DNA from: Argyresthia goedartella
Lineage: Eukaryota; Arthropoda; Insecta; Lepidoptera; Argyresthiidae
Direction of reading: 5' to 3'
Assembly: GCA_949825045.1 (NCBI GenBank)
Contig: OX463829.1
Location: forward strand, 9,672,001 to 9,736,000
DNA length: 64,000 nt
Made by a program: the position numbers and the translations under genes. A model generated the notes under the pieces. That model was not told where the DNA came from and did not search any database. It was given only the letters and a program-made list of their open reading frames with translations. Positions 20,167 to 31,839 of this stretch are shown piece by piece (position 1 is the stretch's first letter; every line of letters begins with the position of its first letter).

Positions 20167-20552
20167 AGGTACAGATATCGAAAGGTTTCTTTGAGCCTGA
20201 GCGAGGCCACCATTTCTCTCGCCATTTTTTTTTTAATACGTTGGAGACTATTTACACACATTGATCTAGCCCCAAACTAGGATTCCCTGTATCTTGGGTA
20301 CTAGACAACGATACACATACTTATATAGATAAATATTATACTGAGATAGATAAACAACCATCACTAGGGTACAAACATCCGTTCTCATCAAACAAATATT
20401 TGCCCCCACCGGGACTCGAACCCGGGAGCCTTGGCTTCGAGGCAGAGTCACTGCCGACTCGGCCATTCGGGTCGTCATATGCATCTCTCTTTTACCCATG
20501 CGCCGCTACCCCCTTCCAGGCGGCACTCAGGCACCAAGAAATTTGGCGTCAG
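20167..20552 (+). repeat. Repeat family R, copy split by a SINE
   Basis: The left piece 20167-20232 and right piece 20478-20552 together match the uninterrupted copy at 14468-14616. The gap is occupied by the minus-strand SINE, which dates the SINE as later than R. Confidence 0.6.
20224..20477 (-). mobile_element. tRNA-derived SINE (family 1), nested in repeat R
   Basis: On the minus strand the tRNA-like head is excellent: ACCCGAATGGCCGAGTCGGC and B box GGGTTCGAGTCCCGGTGG, then GGGGCAAATATTTGTTTGATG. The 3-prime body is partly diverged, keeping GTACCCAAGATACAGGGAATCC and the family end ATGTGTGTAAATAGTC. A T run at 20224-20233 (A run on the element strand) marks the 3-prime end. Confidence 0.75.
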
Positions 20553-20712
20553 GTATATTAAGGCGATACGTTTTTTTTTTTATTTATTTACTCCACTATT
20601 AAATAATCTACAGATTTGATTTTTGGGTAACATTTATTGATTATTTGGTTAAGATTCTCACTGAAGGATAACGCGAATTGATGAAAATTACTCGATAGAA
20701 TTTAATGGGAAA

Positions 20713-20970
20713 TATTAAGCTGCACATCAATAATACTGATTTGCACTGCAAATATACTGATTTTCACAGCAACTATCAGGGCTTTTGCCCTACTACTACT
20801 GCGCCAGCTTAGGTGAAGGGTAAGGGGGGGGTGAGCGAAGCGAAGCCTGTTATTCTTCGTATTAGGTTTACATGTACGAACAACAGAAATACTTAAAACA
20901 TAAAAACTATTTTTACTGATCCTTTTTTGCTGTGAAAATCAGTATTTTTGATATGCGATTAAATACTAGC
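20713..20970. repeat. Palindromic repeat family B, copy 2
   Basis: The left arm CTGCACATCAATAATACTG...ATACTGATTTTCACAGCAAC mirrors TTGCTGTGAAAATCAGTATTTTTGATATGC at about 20927-20956. The interior has GGTGAAGGGTAAGGGGGG, GAGCGAAGCGAAGCC and TTAGGTTTACATGTACGAAC, a family C-like block. It is directly followed by family P. Confidence 0.6.
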
Positions 20971-20993
20971 CGAATTTAATTACAAAAATACCT

Positions 20994-21492
20994 TTATCTA
21001 CACACGTATCATAAACCCTCTTTACTGCGTACAAAAACCGCACGTTACGACCAGCATAATGTTAAACTACATGGTAAAAACTCATTTCTTATCTGAAAAA
21101 TTACACATTATGACCATAATGTGTAGTTTTTCTACATATAATGACATTCAAATTTCGAACGCCAACGCCCGACTGCGTGCCCCCCCTAGTTTGTCTGTGA
21201 AGTTGGTACTGACATTCGAATTTCGAACGCCGACGCCCGCCTGCGTGAAGTTCGTACTACAGAACAAGCTAAACAACTGCAGAGCCACAATGCCGGTCAA
21301 ACATGCGGTTCCTGAACACATCAAAGAGAGCTTATGATATGTGTATAGATAAACTAGTGTATGTAACTGTACATAATTGGGCATTAAAACTCTCGAGTGA
21401 TATTATTATGAAACTCGCCTTCGGCTCGTTTCATAAACCCACTCTCGAGTTTTAATGCCCTCCATTACGTAACAGTAACATAAACTACTATT
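20994..21492 (+). repeat. Repeat family P, copy 2
   Basis: It is collinear with 16130-16623 over its entire length, including the tandem GACATTC(A/G)AATTTCGAACG duplication and the CTCTCGAGTG / CACTCTCGAG hairpin. It sits inside repeat Q. Point differences are scattered, with no preserved protein frame. Confidence 0.75.
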
Positions 21493-21861
21493 AAATTGTT
21501 TTATTTTTTTCTGTAATTTTGCTATCCTAACTAATTTCATTGCGGAATTGTATTCAAAATGTGAACATTATGTATTCGTAAACAGTCCTTGAAAATATTT
21601 TTGACAAAATAGCGTAGTTTATATTTAAACAATGTTTATGTGGTTAGGCGCTACGTTATTTCATTTTGAGTCGAGCGCATTGTTTGCGCTCTCTTTTCTT
21701 TCTTATTTGGAATTAATTAACGCTGTCACTTTCGTTTATATTCGTATTCCTTTTATATATTTATTTTCATATCACCTCAACATTAAAATTCAAGTTGGAC
21801 AGAAGACCTCTTTGAATATTGTAACAAAGCCCCTACTCAGAAATAAAACAATAGAATTTTA

Positions 21862-22472
21862 AGCAAAGCTGTTCCTGTAAGCCGATAGGTTCCTTGTAGG
21901 TTCGTCGGCTTTACGTCATATCCCGATGACGTCAGAAACCAGGATTATGTGGACGTCATCGGACGCACGTAAGGAATCCTCATTCAAGGTGGATAATAGG
22001 CAATGGAGATATTATTTCCACAGCTGGCTGACGGTGCGTTAACAACTACATATATCCATAAAAATAATAATACCCGGAGACTTTTAACTTGCTGATCTTT
22101 TGGCAATTAGGCAGCAAGTTCACATTTTCACAATACCCCTCATAATGAACAACATTCGCTGAGGTTAATATTTTCCCTCAGTAGACTTATAATGTAGAGT
22201 ATCGGTCCAATCCCCTAATTACAACTTACTAAGTTGACCCAAGAATAATTATTTATTTATAATTCGACTACTTATATGTTTTTGGGGAAACATATAAATA
22301 AATTATAAATCAATGAGATTTAGGAGCGATTTTCAGATTTCTCATTTCAGATTCTGGTGAAACGCGACCAGCGAGCGTTTGCAATGCGCCTGCGTCACAG
22401 AACTCACAGATGCCTTCGAGCGTGGAAAGCGGTTTGTATACTTATCCTTTAAAAAAAAAAACAAAAAAAAAA
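21862..22472. other. Non-coding stretch with an inverted CRE-like pair
   Basis: At 21923-21933 and 21952-21962 CCGATGACGTC and GACGTCATCGG are exact inverted copies with an 18-base spacer. Each contains TGACGTC. Nothing else was recognised; an A run lies near 22451. Confidence 0.45.
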
Positions 22473-22600
22473 CGATCAAGTGCGAGTCGAAATCGCGCAC
22501 GAAGGGTTCCGTACCATCGCACAATGGTAGGGATGGTGTGGAGTGAATAGTTTGAATAAAACATAGCAAACTGTTGCTTACAAACAGCATTTTGAAAATG
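22473..22600 (-). repeat. GTCY-bearing repeat S, 3-prime fragment
   Basis: CGATCAAGTGCGAGTCG, GCACGAAGGGTTCCGTACC and GGTGTGGAGTGAATAGTTTG are the 3-prime end of family S on the minus strand. The rest of the repeat is missing. Confidence 0.6.
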
Positions 22601-22630
22601 TCAATAACTCAAAAAAAGGAGTATTAATAA

Positions 22631-23220
22631 ACCGGTCAAGTGCGAGTCTAACTCGCGCACGAAGGGTTCTGTACCACCGTACAAGTCAAAGCCAAGTCAA
22701 AAATACTTTATTCGAATTAAGATTTTTTACAAACAATATAAATATATTTTTTGGTGTACTTAAGTTTATGTTTTAAGTATTTTTGTTGTTCTTACATGTT
22801 CAACCTAACACGAAGGATAAGGGTTTTTCTACGTCAACGCTATTATGGATGGCACGTTCACTACCAGTGTACGCACGATGTGGAGATGGTGTGGAGTGAA
22901 TAGTTTGGATGTCACATAGCAAAATGTGCGGATACTTTCACACTCCTTGTACGTAACCAGATGCATTCATAAGTTTGTATGTGGTAATGAAAGAATTTTT
23001 GTATGGGAGCCCCTTTAAATATTTATTTTATTATGTTTTTTAGTATTTGTTGTTATAGCGGCAACAGAAATAAATCATCTGTGAAAATTTAACTGTCTAA
23101 CTATCACGGTTAATGAGATACAGCCTAGTGACAGACGGACGGACGGACGGACGGACTGAAGGACAGCGGAGGCTTAGTAATAAGGTCCAGTTTGGCACCC
23201 TTCGGGTACGGAATCCTAAA
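22631..23220 (-). repeat. GTCY-bearing repeat S, copy with internal insertion
   Basis: This is a minus-strand family S repeat from CCGGTCAAGTGCGAGTC to TTCGGGTACGGAATCC, including the (GGAC)n tract at about 23133-23155. About 190 bp near 22684-22876 is foreign and contains a family C block (CTTAAGTTTATGTTTTAAG ... ACATGTTCAACCTAACACG). Confidence 0.7.
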
Positions 23221-24559
23221 TATAAGCATCGCTTTCGGAACTGCTTTTGAATTTGGAACGCATGAGAGTTGAGGAGTGAGACAGGAAGGAGGTCATAAAA
23301 AATCCTTCTTGGACTTAGTATAACTATTTCAAATTGTGAATTTATTATGAGACACTGCTATTCTTGTATTTGTGAAACTTGCTAGTGCTTTATTTCACTC
23401 ACACATTTCATGTTACTATGGTAGTGTACTGCTATGGTATAATGTGGTATAATCGTCCTCAGAAATGTACAAAAAAATATTTATAAATTCTTACAAAAAC
23501 CGTTTGAAGTAAGAAGATGTTCTTATTTTCAGACACACTTTGAGCGTGTGTATTTTTGTATTAATTGAATAATAATAATAATAGAAGTATTTACCAAATA
23601 CTCACACAGAACATGAGTAATCGCCTGACAATATTCTTTACTTAACCGATAATAAGCACAACCTGGTATGCAAAATCTCATTTAAAATTATTATTCCTTA
23701 TCTAAACAAACTATTCCTGCACATTGTACTCAATATTACTTGCAAACATGACATCTTTCTACAAACATTTTACCTAACAATGCATATTTGAAGCTCCTAA
23801 GACAAATAGACAATTTATGTGAACAAGTGATAAGATAACGTTTAGGACTATGTAATAGTGAAACAGAGAACTTTTCCAGAGATTTTGCCTGTAGCATATT
23901 TAAACGTATGACCGTAAATCCAGTTTTTGATTGACACAAAAACTGATTTTGCTCGACAACATTACTGAATCAGCATCTTGAAAACCAGCATCTTGAAAAA
24001 CATAACTTGAGCAACATAAAATACAAAACGAGCGGTGGTTTTGTTGCTCTTACATGTTTATTTTACCTTACACGAAGGATATGTTTTATCCTTCACCTAC
24101 CCGACCCACCACTTCGCCCAGACAGATTTTATTTAGCCAATAAGCGTTGGCCATAGCCATTCAGTATTAATTTCGAGCGATTCGGTAATTTTGTCGCGCC
24201 GTTCAATATTTTTATCGCTCATTTTAAATAATTCCGCTGTTCATGGTCATTCGACCAATTACTTTTTCGCTCGTTTTCTTATTCAGAATCGGAATCATTT
24301 TTTTTATTGAATATAAATAAATAAATTATCAACGTCAAAATTATACTTACTTATAACTACAAGTATTTTTTTATATAAAAAAGACTACACCGTTTCGGAA
24401 GTTTTCCTTTTTACACATCCTTTTGCCGCTGGAGTTATAGGTTTACATACAAGGTTATCTCTAACGTGTTAGCGTTTTACAAGTGGATGTTATGTGAACG
24501 ACAATATATTGTCCCCAGCTCTCTTATTCAACAAACTCGAATCAACCAAAAATGGACAG
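23221..24559. other. AT-rich stretch with minor repeats
   Basis: It contains (AAT)n near 23570-23582 and a decayed family C block at 24035-24105 (GTTGCTCTTACATGTTTATT...ACACGAAGGATA). No gene was seen; the 67-codon minus frame at 23736-23939 has no domain. Confidence 0.4.
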
Positions 24560-25299
24560 AAACCAAATTCCAAATTCCAAATGTCTTTATTACTGTAGAT
24601 ATTTACATACGTCATTTTTTGCCACTTCTCTACATTGGACCACTGTGGGAGAAGCAGGGCGTAGAAACTCCCACAGATTGATTTTTAGATCTCTTTTAAA
24701 AATTTCTTATGCTTAACTAATACAAAATATAATATTTGGTCATTATCATAATTAATAAGCAGGAATAAATAATTACAAAATTATTAACAGCAAGGTCTGT
24801 GTTGAGCCAGATTAACCCCATACAGACCCATCATTTAAGTAATCTTGAATATCCCTTCTTCGACAAAGTCGCTTTAAAATGGATGTTAAATTGCTCAAAT
24901 GGCAATTTCAAGATCTCCAGAGGTATCTTGTTGTAGTAGAGAATGCATTGACCCTTGAAAGAATTGCTAAACTTCGCGAGTCTAAACCGGGGCGCAAGTA
25001 GTCTGTGATTATTTCTTAGGTTAACATTACAGCTATCGCTAAGTTTGGGAAATTTTGTAAGGTTCTTGCGTACATACATTATATTTTCGAAAATAAATTG
25101 ACTAGCTACAGTTAGTATGTCAATTTCTTTAAAAAGCTGTCTTAAGGAGTCTGTGCGTTTTAAATTATAAATTGCTCGAATAGATCTTTTCTGTAAAATA
25201 AAAATAGTTTGAATATCCGCTGCTTTCCCCCACAACAAGATACCATAGGACATGACACTATGAAAGTAATTAAAATATACTAGCCTAGATGTAGCCACA
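24560..25299 (-). pseudogene. 5-prime-truncated Jockey/CR1-type non-LTR retrotransposon
   Basis: The minus strand has an open 155-codon frame from 25298 to 24831 that matches the region after the catalytic box of insect non-LTR reverse transcriptases. It reads VYFNYFHSVMSYGILLWGKA, ADIQTIFILQKRSIRAIYNL, DSLRQLFKEIDILTVASQFI and ENIMYVRKN. It has a normal stop and then a 3-prime untranslated region ending at 24562-24582 in TTTGGAATTTGG repeats, the short-repeat tail of this group. The palm domain is absent, so reverse transcription aborted early. The intact frame suggests a fairly recent insertion. Confidence 0.8.
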
Positions 25300-25304
25300 T
25301 CCGT

Positions 25305-25420
25305 GTTTTGTCTGATGTTCCTATGTTGTGACGTCGCTGTTTCTACTTACCACGACACAGGGTATCCTAGTCTGAGACCAGAAGCAATGTATGCGAATAT
25401 AAATGTTTATGTTTATTTGA
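25305..25420 (+). mobile_element. SINE family 1, 3-prime part
   Basis: GACGTCGCTGTTTC, CACGACACAGGGTATCC and AGAAGCAATGTATGCG with a TATAAATGTTTATG tail belong to family 1. It lies immediately beside the truncated 5-prime end of the non-LTR fragment, which may have interrupted it. Confidence 0.65.
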
Positions 25421-25540
25421 GAAAAATGTTTCGATTTGGCTGTTATTTGCGGCGGATTGAGTTAGCGGCGAATGGGGACTTGTTTTAGAATAGCTTATGC
25501 TTAATCAAATTATATGCTTAATAAAATTGACTAAAATATA

Positions 25541-26910
25541 CAGTGGTGTTCACATAATTAACGACACCCCTTTATCGACCACCAAAAACTTAATTATTTA
25601 TTAGCTAAAATAGATATTTAATCTAGTGCAATTGTTATAAAACCATCACGACTTTACATTCTTAAAATATGCAAAAAAAATAGTTGTGTTCGTTAGTAGT
25701 TTAAACACCTCCTTTAGACGCTAAGTGGTCGTTAAAAATACTCGTAATCTGTTTTGGATCATTGATTATAGAGTTGTTAATTTTCAGTTCTAAATTTTTC
25801 TTTTATTTCATAGTTTTTATTACTATTACCAGATTTTTGAATTATGTTTTTATAGTTTAGTCTTTTAGATGTGATAACGGGTTTCTTCAGTAGTTTTTGA
25901 TATTTCCTGTAATAATCAGTAATTGAGTGTTTTGTACTTTGATTTTAGTGCTATGGATTTTAAAAATCGTAGGATAGTTCAATACCTGTTGTAAGCCATT
26001 ATTTTCTTTAGTTTTTCTTTTAGGTATGCATTTATTTACAGTTTTTATAAGAATTCTGTTTTAAATAAGTCTATATTTTTATCATTAAATATTATCTTCA
26101 TTGTAAACCATGTCGATTTTCACGTAATAGTGGGAGTTTTCAAATGTAGATTAGAGAGTTGTAGATAGGTGATTCGTAAGCCGCAAAGTCTCGGAAGATA
26201 CCACTTTTGAAAAAGCAAAATATTAAGACATGATTAGCGTTTGCTAATAAATATGAACACGGGACTGAACGAGAGTGGACACTTGTGCTTTTTTCTGATA
26301 AAAAAAAATAATATGATTAATTCTGACGGAAAACAATATGTTAGACTCTCCCCGAACAAATAAATGGATCCAAAGTATACCAGGAAAGTAGACAAACATG
26401 GGGGCGGAAATATCAAAGTGTGGGGCTGTTTTTCAGGACTTGGGGTGGTCATGTCAGGAAAATAGAAGGCAACATGAATAAATTCCAGTACAAGAATATA
26501 TTAGAAAAACCCATGCTGCCCTATATTGAGCAAAGTTTACCGGTCATTTGGACTTTCCAACAGGATAATGATCCGAAACCCACTGCAAAATTAGGAAAAT
26601 ACTTCTTAAGGAAGCAGTCTCTGACCGTTTTGGATTGGCCCCCGTACTGTTCGGATTTAAATTTAATCAATTAGAAAATTTGTGGTACCAGATGAAGAAG
26701 TCAGTGGAGGCAAAGCGACGTCGATCAACTTTATGCAGCATTTACAGAAGCATGGGAGCAGCTTGTACAAAATTGATCGCTTCCATGCCCAAAGGTCATG
26801 CTGTCATTTCTGCCAAAAGATATGCGACCAAATATTGATTCGTACCGGGTTTTTTTTTGTGGAATAAAGATAATTTCAATGATATATTTTTTTAATTTCT
26901 TGTGAGCAAA
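25541..26910 (+). mobile_element. Decayed Tc1-like transposon
   Basis: The left end TACAGTGGTGTTCACATAATTAACG looks like a Tc1 terminal repeat after TA. A matching right terminus could not be found; GTGAGCAAATGGAGTGTG at about 26905 is the best weak candidate. The interior holds a broken transposase at about 26230-26838. Its transposase differs from the other Tc1 element in this window. Confidence 0.65.
26230..26838 (+). pseudogene. Tc1-like transposase remnant
   Basis: Frame pieces can be followed from LAFANKYEHGTEREWTLVLFSD (with the first catalytic D) through KYQSVGLFF/KVWGCFSG-like text, then KIEGNMNKFQYKNILEKPMLPYIEQSLPV. After these come WTFQQDNDPKPTAKLGK (second catalytic D) and VLDWPPYCSDLNLI(E)NLWYQMKKSV. 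The final Glu is reached only after a frame change near 26670. Several stops and shifts are present and the DNA-binding N-terminus is not recognisable. The motifs are textbook Tc1. It is a dead copy. Confidence 0.82.
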
Positions 26911-27249
26911 TGGAGTGTGTATAAAGACACTTCACAATTAATTAATTATATGGCCATATCTTTGTTAAGTTTATACTGCTTGCAATTAGGATAAACCGTA
27001 TAATATATTAGAAACAGACAAGTTTTCTTGATAATATTTCGTTTTAACATTACACAATACTTAAACAAATATTTTTTTATTTTATAGCAAGTTCCAATTA
27101 ATTGGTAAACTGATAAAAAATATACAGAGGAAGAGCTTAGTTATTTTAAATTGCAATCAGTGACTGTTATTATATGACCGGATAAAAAAACATGTTCATC
27201 CCAAATTTACAAATTACCCTATTTAAACTACATGTGGTCTCCTCGATCC

Positions 27250-27294
27250 GCTCCGTTTCTTTTCGGCTCCAGGTTGTATTATTATAAAGTTGTA
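27250..27294 (+). repeat. Short dispersed motif shared with 9727-9770
   Basis: GATCCGCTCCGTTTCTTTTCGGCTCCAGGTTGTATTATTATAAA resembles CCCCGCTCCGCTTCGTCTCGGCTCCAGGTAGTATTATAAATTG near 9727. It is probably a piece of an unrecognised repeat family. Confidence 0.4.
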
Positions 27295-27369
27295 CATTTG
27301 ATGAAAATTTATTGGATTTGATGAACATCTAGTAACTTTGGTAGTCAAAAACTTATATTGGTAAATAAT

Positions 27370-27929
27370 TGTTTAATTCCACGCCTCAACCGAACGGCGT
27401 GGAATCTTGAGGGGGCTGGGTTTTTGCCAGCACGGGAGAAAAGTGAGTGATTGCTACCTTACCTTGCCGTCGCAGACCGGAAATCGAAGGCTCGATTCGA
27501 GGCAGGAATACGGGATAGGAGCACAATTGGGTTAGGATAGGACCGAATCTCACTATTTGCCGCCGACGCTGTTGCCGGCGTGCTGCTTGCCGACACGAGG
27601 AGTCGCCGTCCGATACGACGATGTCCTTCACAACACGAATCACTCAACCGCTGACGCGAATCTACTTATTTCCCGACGATGTTGATGATTAACACTCCGA
27701 CCAGGCCCGACACCTGTATTAGACAATTGTTACACCGAAATACAATCAATGGCCCGACGCCATGAGCAATCATGTTTTTTTTTTCACGACAAGAAAGATA
27801 ACCTCTAATTTTTCATCTCGTTGGTATGAGTGACAGCTGCGGTTCCGTTTCCGCTAGTGATGTCCCGATTACTCGCGGTCGATCCGCGCAACAAAAAACC
27901 GGTGCGTTCCGAAGCATAAATATTAAACA
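27370..27929 (-). repeat. 3-prime LTR of the BEL/Pao element
   Basis: 560 bp, aligned end to end with 38160-38719. On the minus strand it starts TGTTTAATATTTATGC and ends GGAATTAAACA. A purine-rich GGGCGGGTGAC directly precedes it on the element strand and can serve as the polypurine tract. Confidence 0.92.
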
Positions 27930-27960
27930 GTCACCCGCCCGGACAGGCCCGAACCTGTCC

Positions 27961-30900
27961 CTAATCAATAGGAAGGCGAGAAAGTGTTGCGACCGCTCTC
28001 TTGAGGACCGAGTCCCCCACCTTGACTTCTGCTGATCGAGGCGTGCCATCCCGACCCGTGTACAAATTGACGATCCGTCCTCGTCTCCATCTCAATGATG
28101 GCAGGTTCGCATCCTTAATCAGCACCAAATCACCGACTTGAGGGGGGCTCGTCCGGTCAGTCCACTTAAGGCGCTGCTGCAAGATGTGCAAGTACTCAAG
28201 GGACCACCGTTTCCAAAAATCTTGAGCCATCTGCTGCAACATCTGCCACCTAGTTAACCGACTTAACTTAACATCACCGAATGGGTATTCTGGCAGGGCG
28301 TTAAGGGGCTGACCTATCAGGAAGTGACCCGGCGTCAACGCTTCCAAATCATTTGGATCCGAACTGAGCGGGCACAACGTTCGCGAGTTCAGTGTCATTT
28401 CAATTTTACAGAACAGCGTCGCAAGCTCTTCAAAGCGTAGAGAGGTCTCACCGATGATCCTCGTCAGGTGCGACTTAGCCGATTTAACCGCAGCCTCAAA
28501 AATTCCTCCCCAATGAGGACATCCCGGCGGACTGAAAACCCATTCAATCCCTCGTCGGGAGCAAGCCGTACCGATGGCGTCCTGGTTACCGTTCAGGAAT
28601 TGAGTGACCTCCTGCAGATATCGCCTGGCTCCGACAAAATTTGTGCCGTTGTCCGAACGGATTAATGACGGGAGGCCCCTTCATGAGACGAACCGATCCA
28701 GACATGCGATGAATGCCTCCGTAGTGAGGTCACTGACCACCTCCAAGTGGACTGCCTTCGTGGCCAAGCACACGAAGACGCACAGGTATGCCTTCACTAA
28801 TCTGGCGTTCCGTAGCTGTGAAGACTTGACCATGAATGGTCCCGCGAAATCCGTTCCGACACCCGCAAAGGGCCGGATTTCGTTAACCCTTTCCGAGGGC
28901 AAGTCGCCCATCTGGGGCTGCATCGTAGCCGCCTTGGCCCGATAATAAGGCAGGCACCGAAATACGACGCTACGCACTAAGCGTCTTCCCGATAGAATCC
29001 AGAACTCGCGCTGGAGAAACGCCATCAAGGCGTGGCATCCGATATGCCCATTCCGAATGTGTCGATCGTGTATCAACAGTTCGACCAACTTCCCTTTCCT
29101 AGGGAGTAACAACGGGTGGCGAGCCGCATAAGGCAGGTTGGCATTCCGCAGCCGACCTCCTACCCTCAGCAATCCTTGAGGGTCAATAAACGGGTTGAGC
29201 CGAGCCACAGCTCCCTTCAGTTGGACGAGTCCGCGTCTCAGAATGTCCAATTCGGACTTAAAGTGCACCGTCTGCACGTTCCGTACCAATGCGAACAACG
29301 CATGGTTCTGTTCCCGTGGTGTCACGACCTGTGTCCGCACTCGTTGCGCCTCAGAATTCTGACAATACCGCGCAAATCGGCAGATCCAGGCGGTCACATT
29401 GACCAGCTTGTCGAGCGAGCTGTACCGTTCCAGCAGGCTGAACTCCTCTTCCGGCTCTGGTTGCGTCGTACAGACACCGACTGTCAAGGCGCCGTTCGCC
29501 GAGGTAACGCGTGGACTCATTGGCCAATCCGATTCGGCTTGAGTCAACCATTTTGGACCCCACCACAAGGGATGTCCAACCAACTCCGGAGCGTGACACC
29601 CCCGAGACGCACAGTCTGCTGGGTTCATTTCCCCTGGAACATGTCTCCAGATTAAGGGAACCTCCGAATTCAAAATCTGCGAAACCCGATTCGCCACAAA
29701 AATCTCCAGCTTGTGAACTGAAGCCTTCAGCCAGCATAACACGATCTGGCTGTCCGTCCAAGCGTAGACCGTATCTTCTAACGCTATTGACCCACGAAGA
29801 ACCGTCATCGTGTGGTTGAGCAGACGAGTCAGGAGAGCCGCTCCCGAAAGCTCTAACTTGGGAATGGTCAGGCGAGTGCGCAACGGCGCAACCTTGCTCT
29901 TGGCCATGACCAACCGCACATCAACCTCCCCCGAGGAGTCGACCGTACGCAGATACACCACAGCTCCGTAGCCCTTCTCCGAGGCATCGCAAAACCCATG
30001 CAGGGTGGCGGTGTATCGTTTGGTGGGGACCAACCTCCGTGGCAGTGAAATCCGATTGATGCCAGGGAGGGTCGAAAAGAACGAGTCCCACTCTGAGCTC
30101 AATGACCCGCCGATCGGGTCGTCCCATTTCAGCTCAGCAGACCACAATTGCTGCATAAAACACTTGAGCTGAAATGTTACCGGGGTGATCCACCCGTTTG
30201 GATCAAATGTCCTAGCCACCGTTGAAAGGACGTTCCGTTTCGTCCAGACCTTCGGGGAGTCCAACTCGACCCGATACAAAAACATGTCTGACACCGGCTA
30301 GTACTGGACGCCTAATACCGACAACATATTTGGATTTTCCAAATTTTCAAAAATGTGGGGATCCTGCTGGTAGTCATCCGGAAGACCAGTCAGTAACTCT
30401 GGAGAGTTCGACATCCATTCTCGTAACCTCCACCCCGTAAGAGCTCAACTAGCTCGTCCCGTCGAGCGAGCGCCTCCTCTACGGAATTTGCACCGGTACA
30501 GATATCGTCCACGTAGAGATCCTGCTCCAGGATCGCTGCTCCTCTAGGGAAGTTTAACCGTTCTCGATCCGCTAACTCCCGCAGAGTGCGAATCGCCAAA
30601 TAAGGACTAGACCGTAGCCCGTACGTGTTGGTGTTCAGCTCGTACAACCTGATGGGCTGATCTGGGCTCTCTCGCCACAGTATCAGCTGATACCGTCTAT
30701 CGTCAGGGTGAATGACCGTCTGTCTAAACATCATCCGGATGTCAGCTACAAACACAACATTGTGTCGACGGAACCGTGTGATAACATCCGCGATGTCATG
30801 GTTCAACTTCGGCCCTGAATGCAAACACTGGTTCAGGTTCATGCCGTTAGATGTTGATGCCGATCCATCGAACACTACCCGTATTTTGCCCTCCGGGGTC

Positions 30901-31835
30901 CTCAAGACCGCGTGATGGGGCAGGAAGCAGTGGTCTTCACGCTTCCAGTCGATACCCGAAACCGACATGTGGCCGAGCGACTCGTATTCCCGCATGAAGT
31001 CGACGTACTTCCGCCGGAAAATCCCGTCACGCTTCATGCGTCGTTCCATCGACAGAAGCCGCGTCTCGGCTGCATGGTGTGAACTGCCCAGCGGCGGGCG
31101 ATCACTCCGAAATGGAAGACGTGTGAGAAATCGACCTGACCGAAGGCGACCAGTATTGTTCCGATAAAACTGTTCACACTCTTCTTCAACCGGGTCCAAC
31201 CGGCGGACCGTAGGTGGTTCCTCCACCTCCCAAAACTTCTGTATCACCTCCGAGAGTACAGAACCGAATAAGGGACTACGAGTCGCTAGGCGTGGGGCAG
31301 CCGGCATGACCGGACCCATTACCGCATGGCCCAGTCTGGTGTTGACCGAAACCAGACCAGTCGCCTGCAACACGTGGACACCTGGCACTAACAGGTATCC
31401 CAAGGCATCGACACCCAATAAAATGTCTACTGGGCCCGGAATATCGAACTCCGGGTCAGCCAGTGACAACCCAGCGACCAACTGTCGCACCGAGGGCAAC
31501 AACCGTACGTGAGGGTGTGAGCCCATCACGTTAGGCATGACTAATGCCGTGACCGTCAGATTCACCGATGAATCCACCCGTGACGAGAGAGTAATCCGAC
31601 ATACTCCCTTAACGGAACCGACTTCCGTGTTCCCAATTCCCCGAATGGAATGTGGATACTCCCTTATCGAAATGCCCAACCGTCTTACAAGGTTGCACGA
31701 GACTAAGCACCCCCCCGAGTCCAATAGTGCTCGTGCCACACAAGATTTGCCGTCCGAACTCCACGCTATCACCGAGGCGGTGGGGAGCATGACCGTCTGT
31801 GGAGTGGCGGCACCCTGTAAGTGGGCGGCGTGTCC
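27961..31835 (-). pseudogene. BEL/Pao pol polyprotein, three lesions
   Basis: On the minus strand the polyprotein can be followed from just below a stop at 31836-31838 to the stop at 27961. The order is aspartic protease (ALLDSGGCLVSCNLV), reverse transcriptase (FVADIRMMFRQTVIH and YVDDICTG at 30501-30515), RNase H (AWTDSQIVLCWLK), integrase zinc finger (HIRNGHIGCHALM), and integrase core (GTDFAGPF, RSDNGTNFVG, HWGGIFEAAVKSAK). The BEL-type C-terminal domain (PGHFLIGQPL ... WKRWSLEYLHILQQR) closes it. Lesions are one frame change near 30420-30430, a TAG at about 30298-30300 where Trp is expected, and a TGA at 28681-28683. The zinc finger reads CLPYYR, so the second Cys of the expected CxxC is Tyr. 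The zinc-knuckle end of gag is not recognisable upstream. It is inactive. Confidence 0.88.
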
Positions 31836-31839
31836 CTAG

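Larger units (their letters stand above)
20564..21742 (+). repeat. Repeat family Q, copy split by B and P elements
   Basis: 20564-20712 and 21493-21742 rebuild the order of the continuous copy at 4108-4510 (ATTCTCACTGAAGG ... TTCATTGCGGAATTG ... GAGTCGAGCGCATTG ... AACGCTGTCACTT). About 780 bp of family B plus family P lies between the halves. Confidence 0.65.

Noticed and set aside
20404..20477. Possible tRNA gene on the minus strand
   Set aside because: The head is tRNA-like, but the same head and body occur in other SINE copies and the acceptor stem does not close.
29116..29655. 179-codon plus-strand frame opposite BEL/Pao pol
   Set aside because: It is antisense to well-defined integrase and RNase H motifs and carries no motif of its own.
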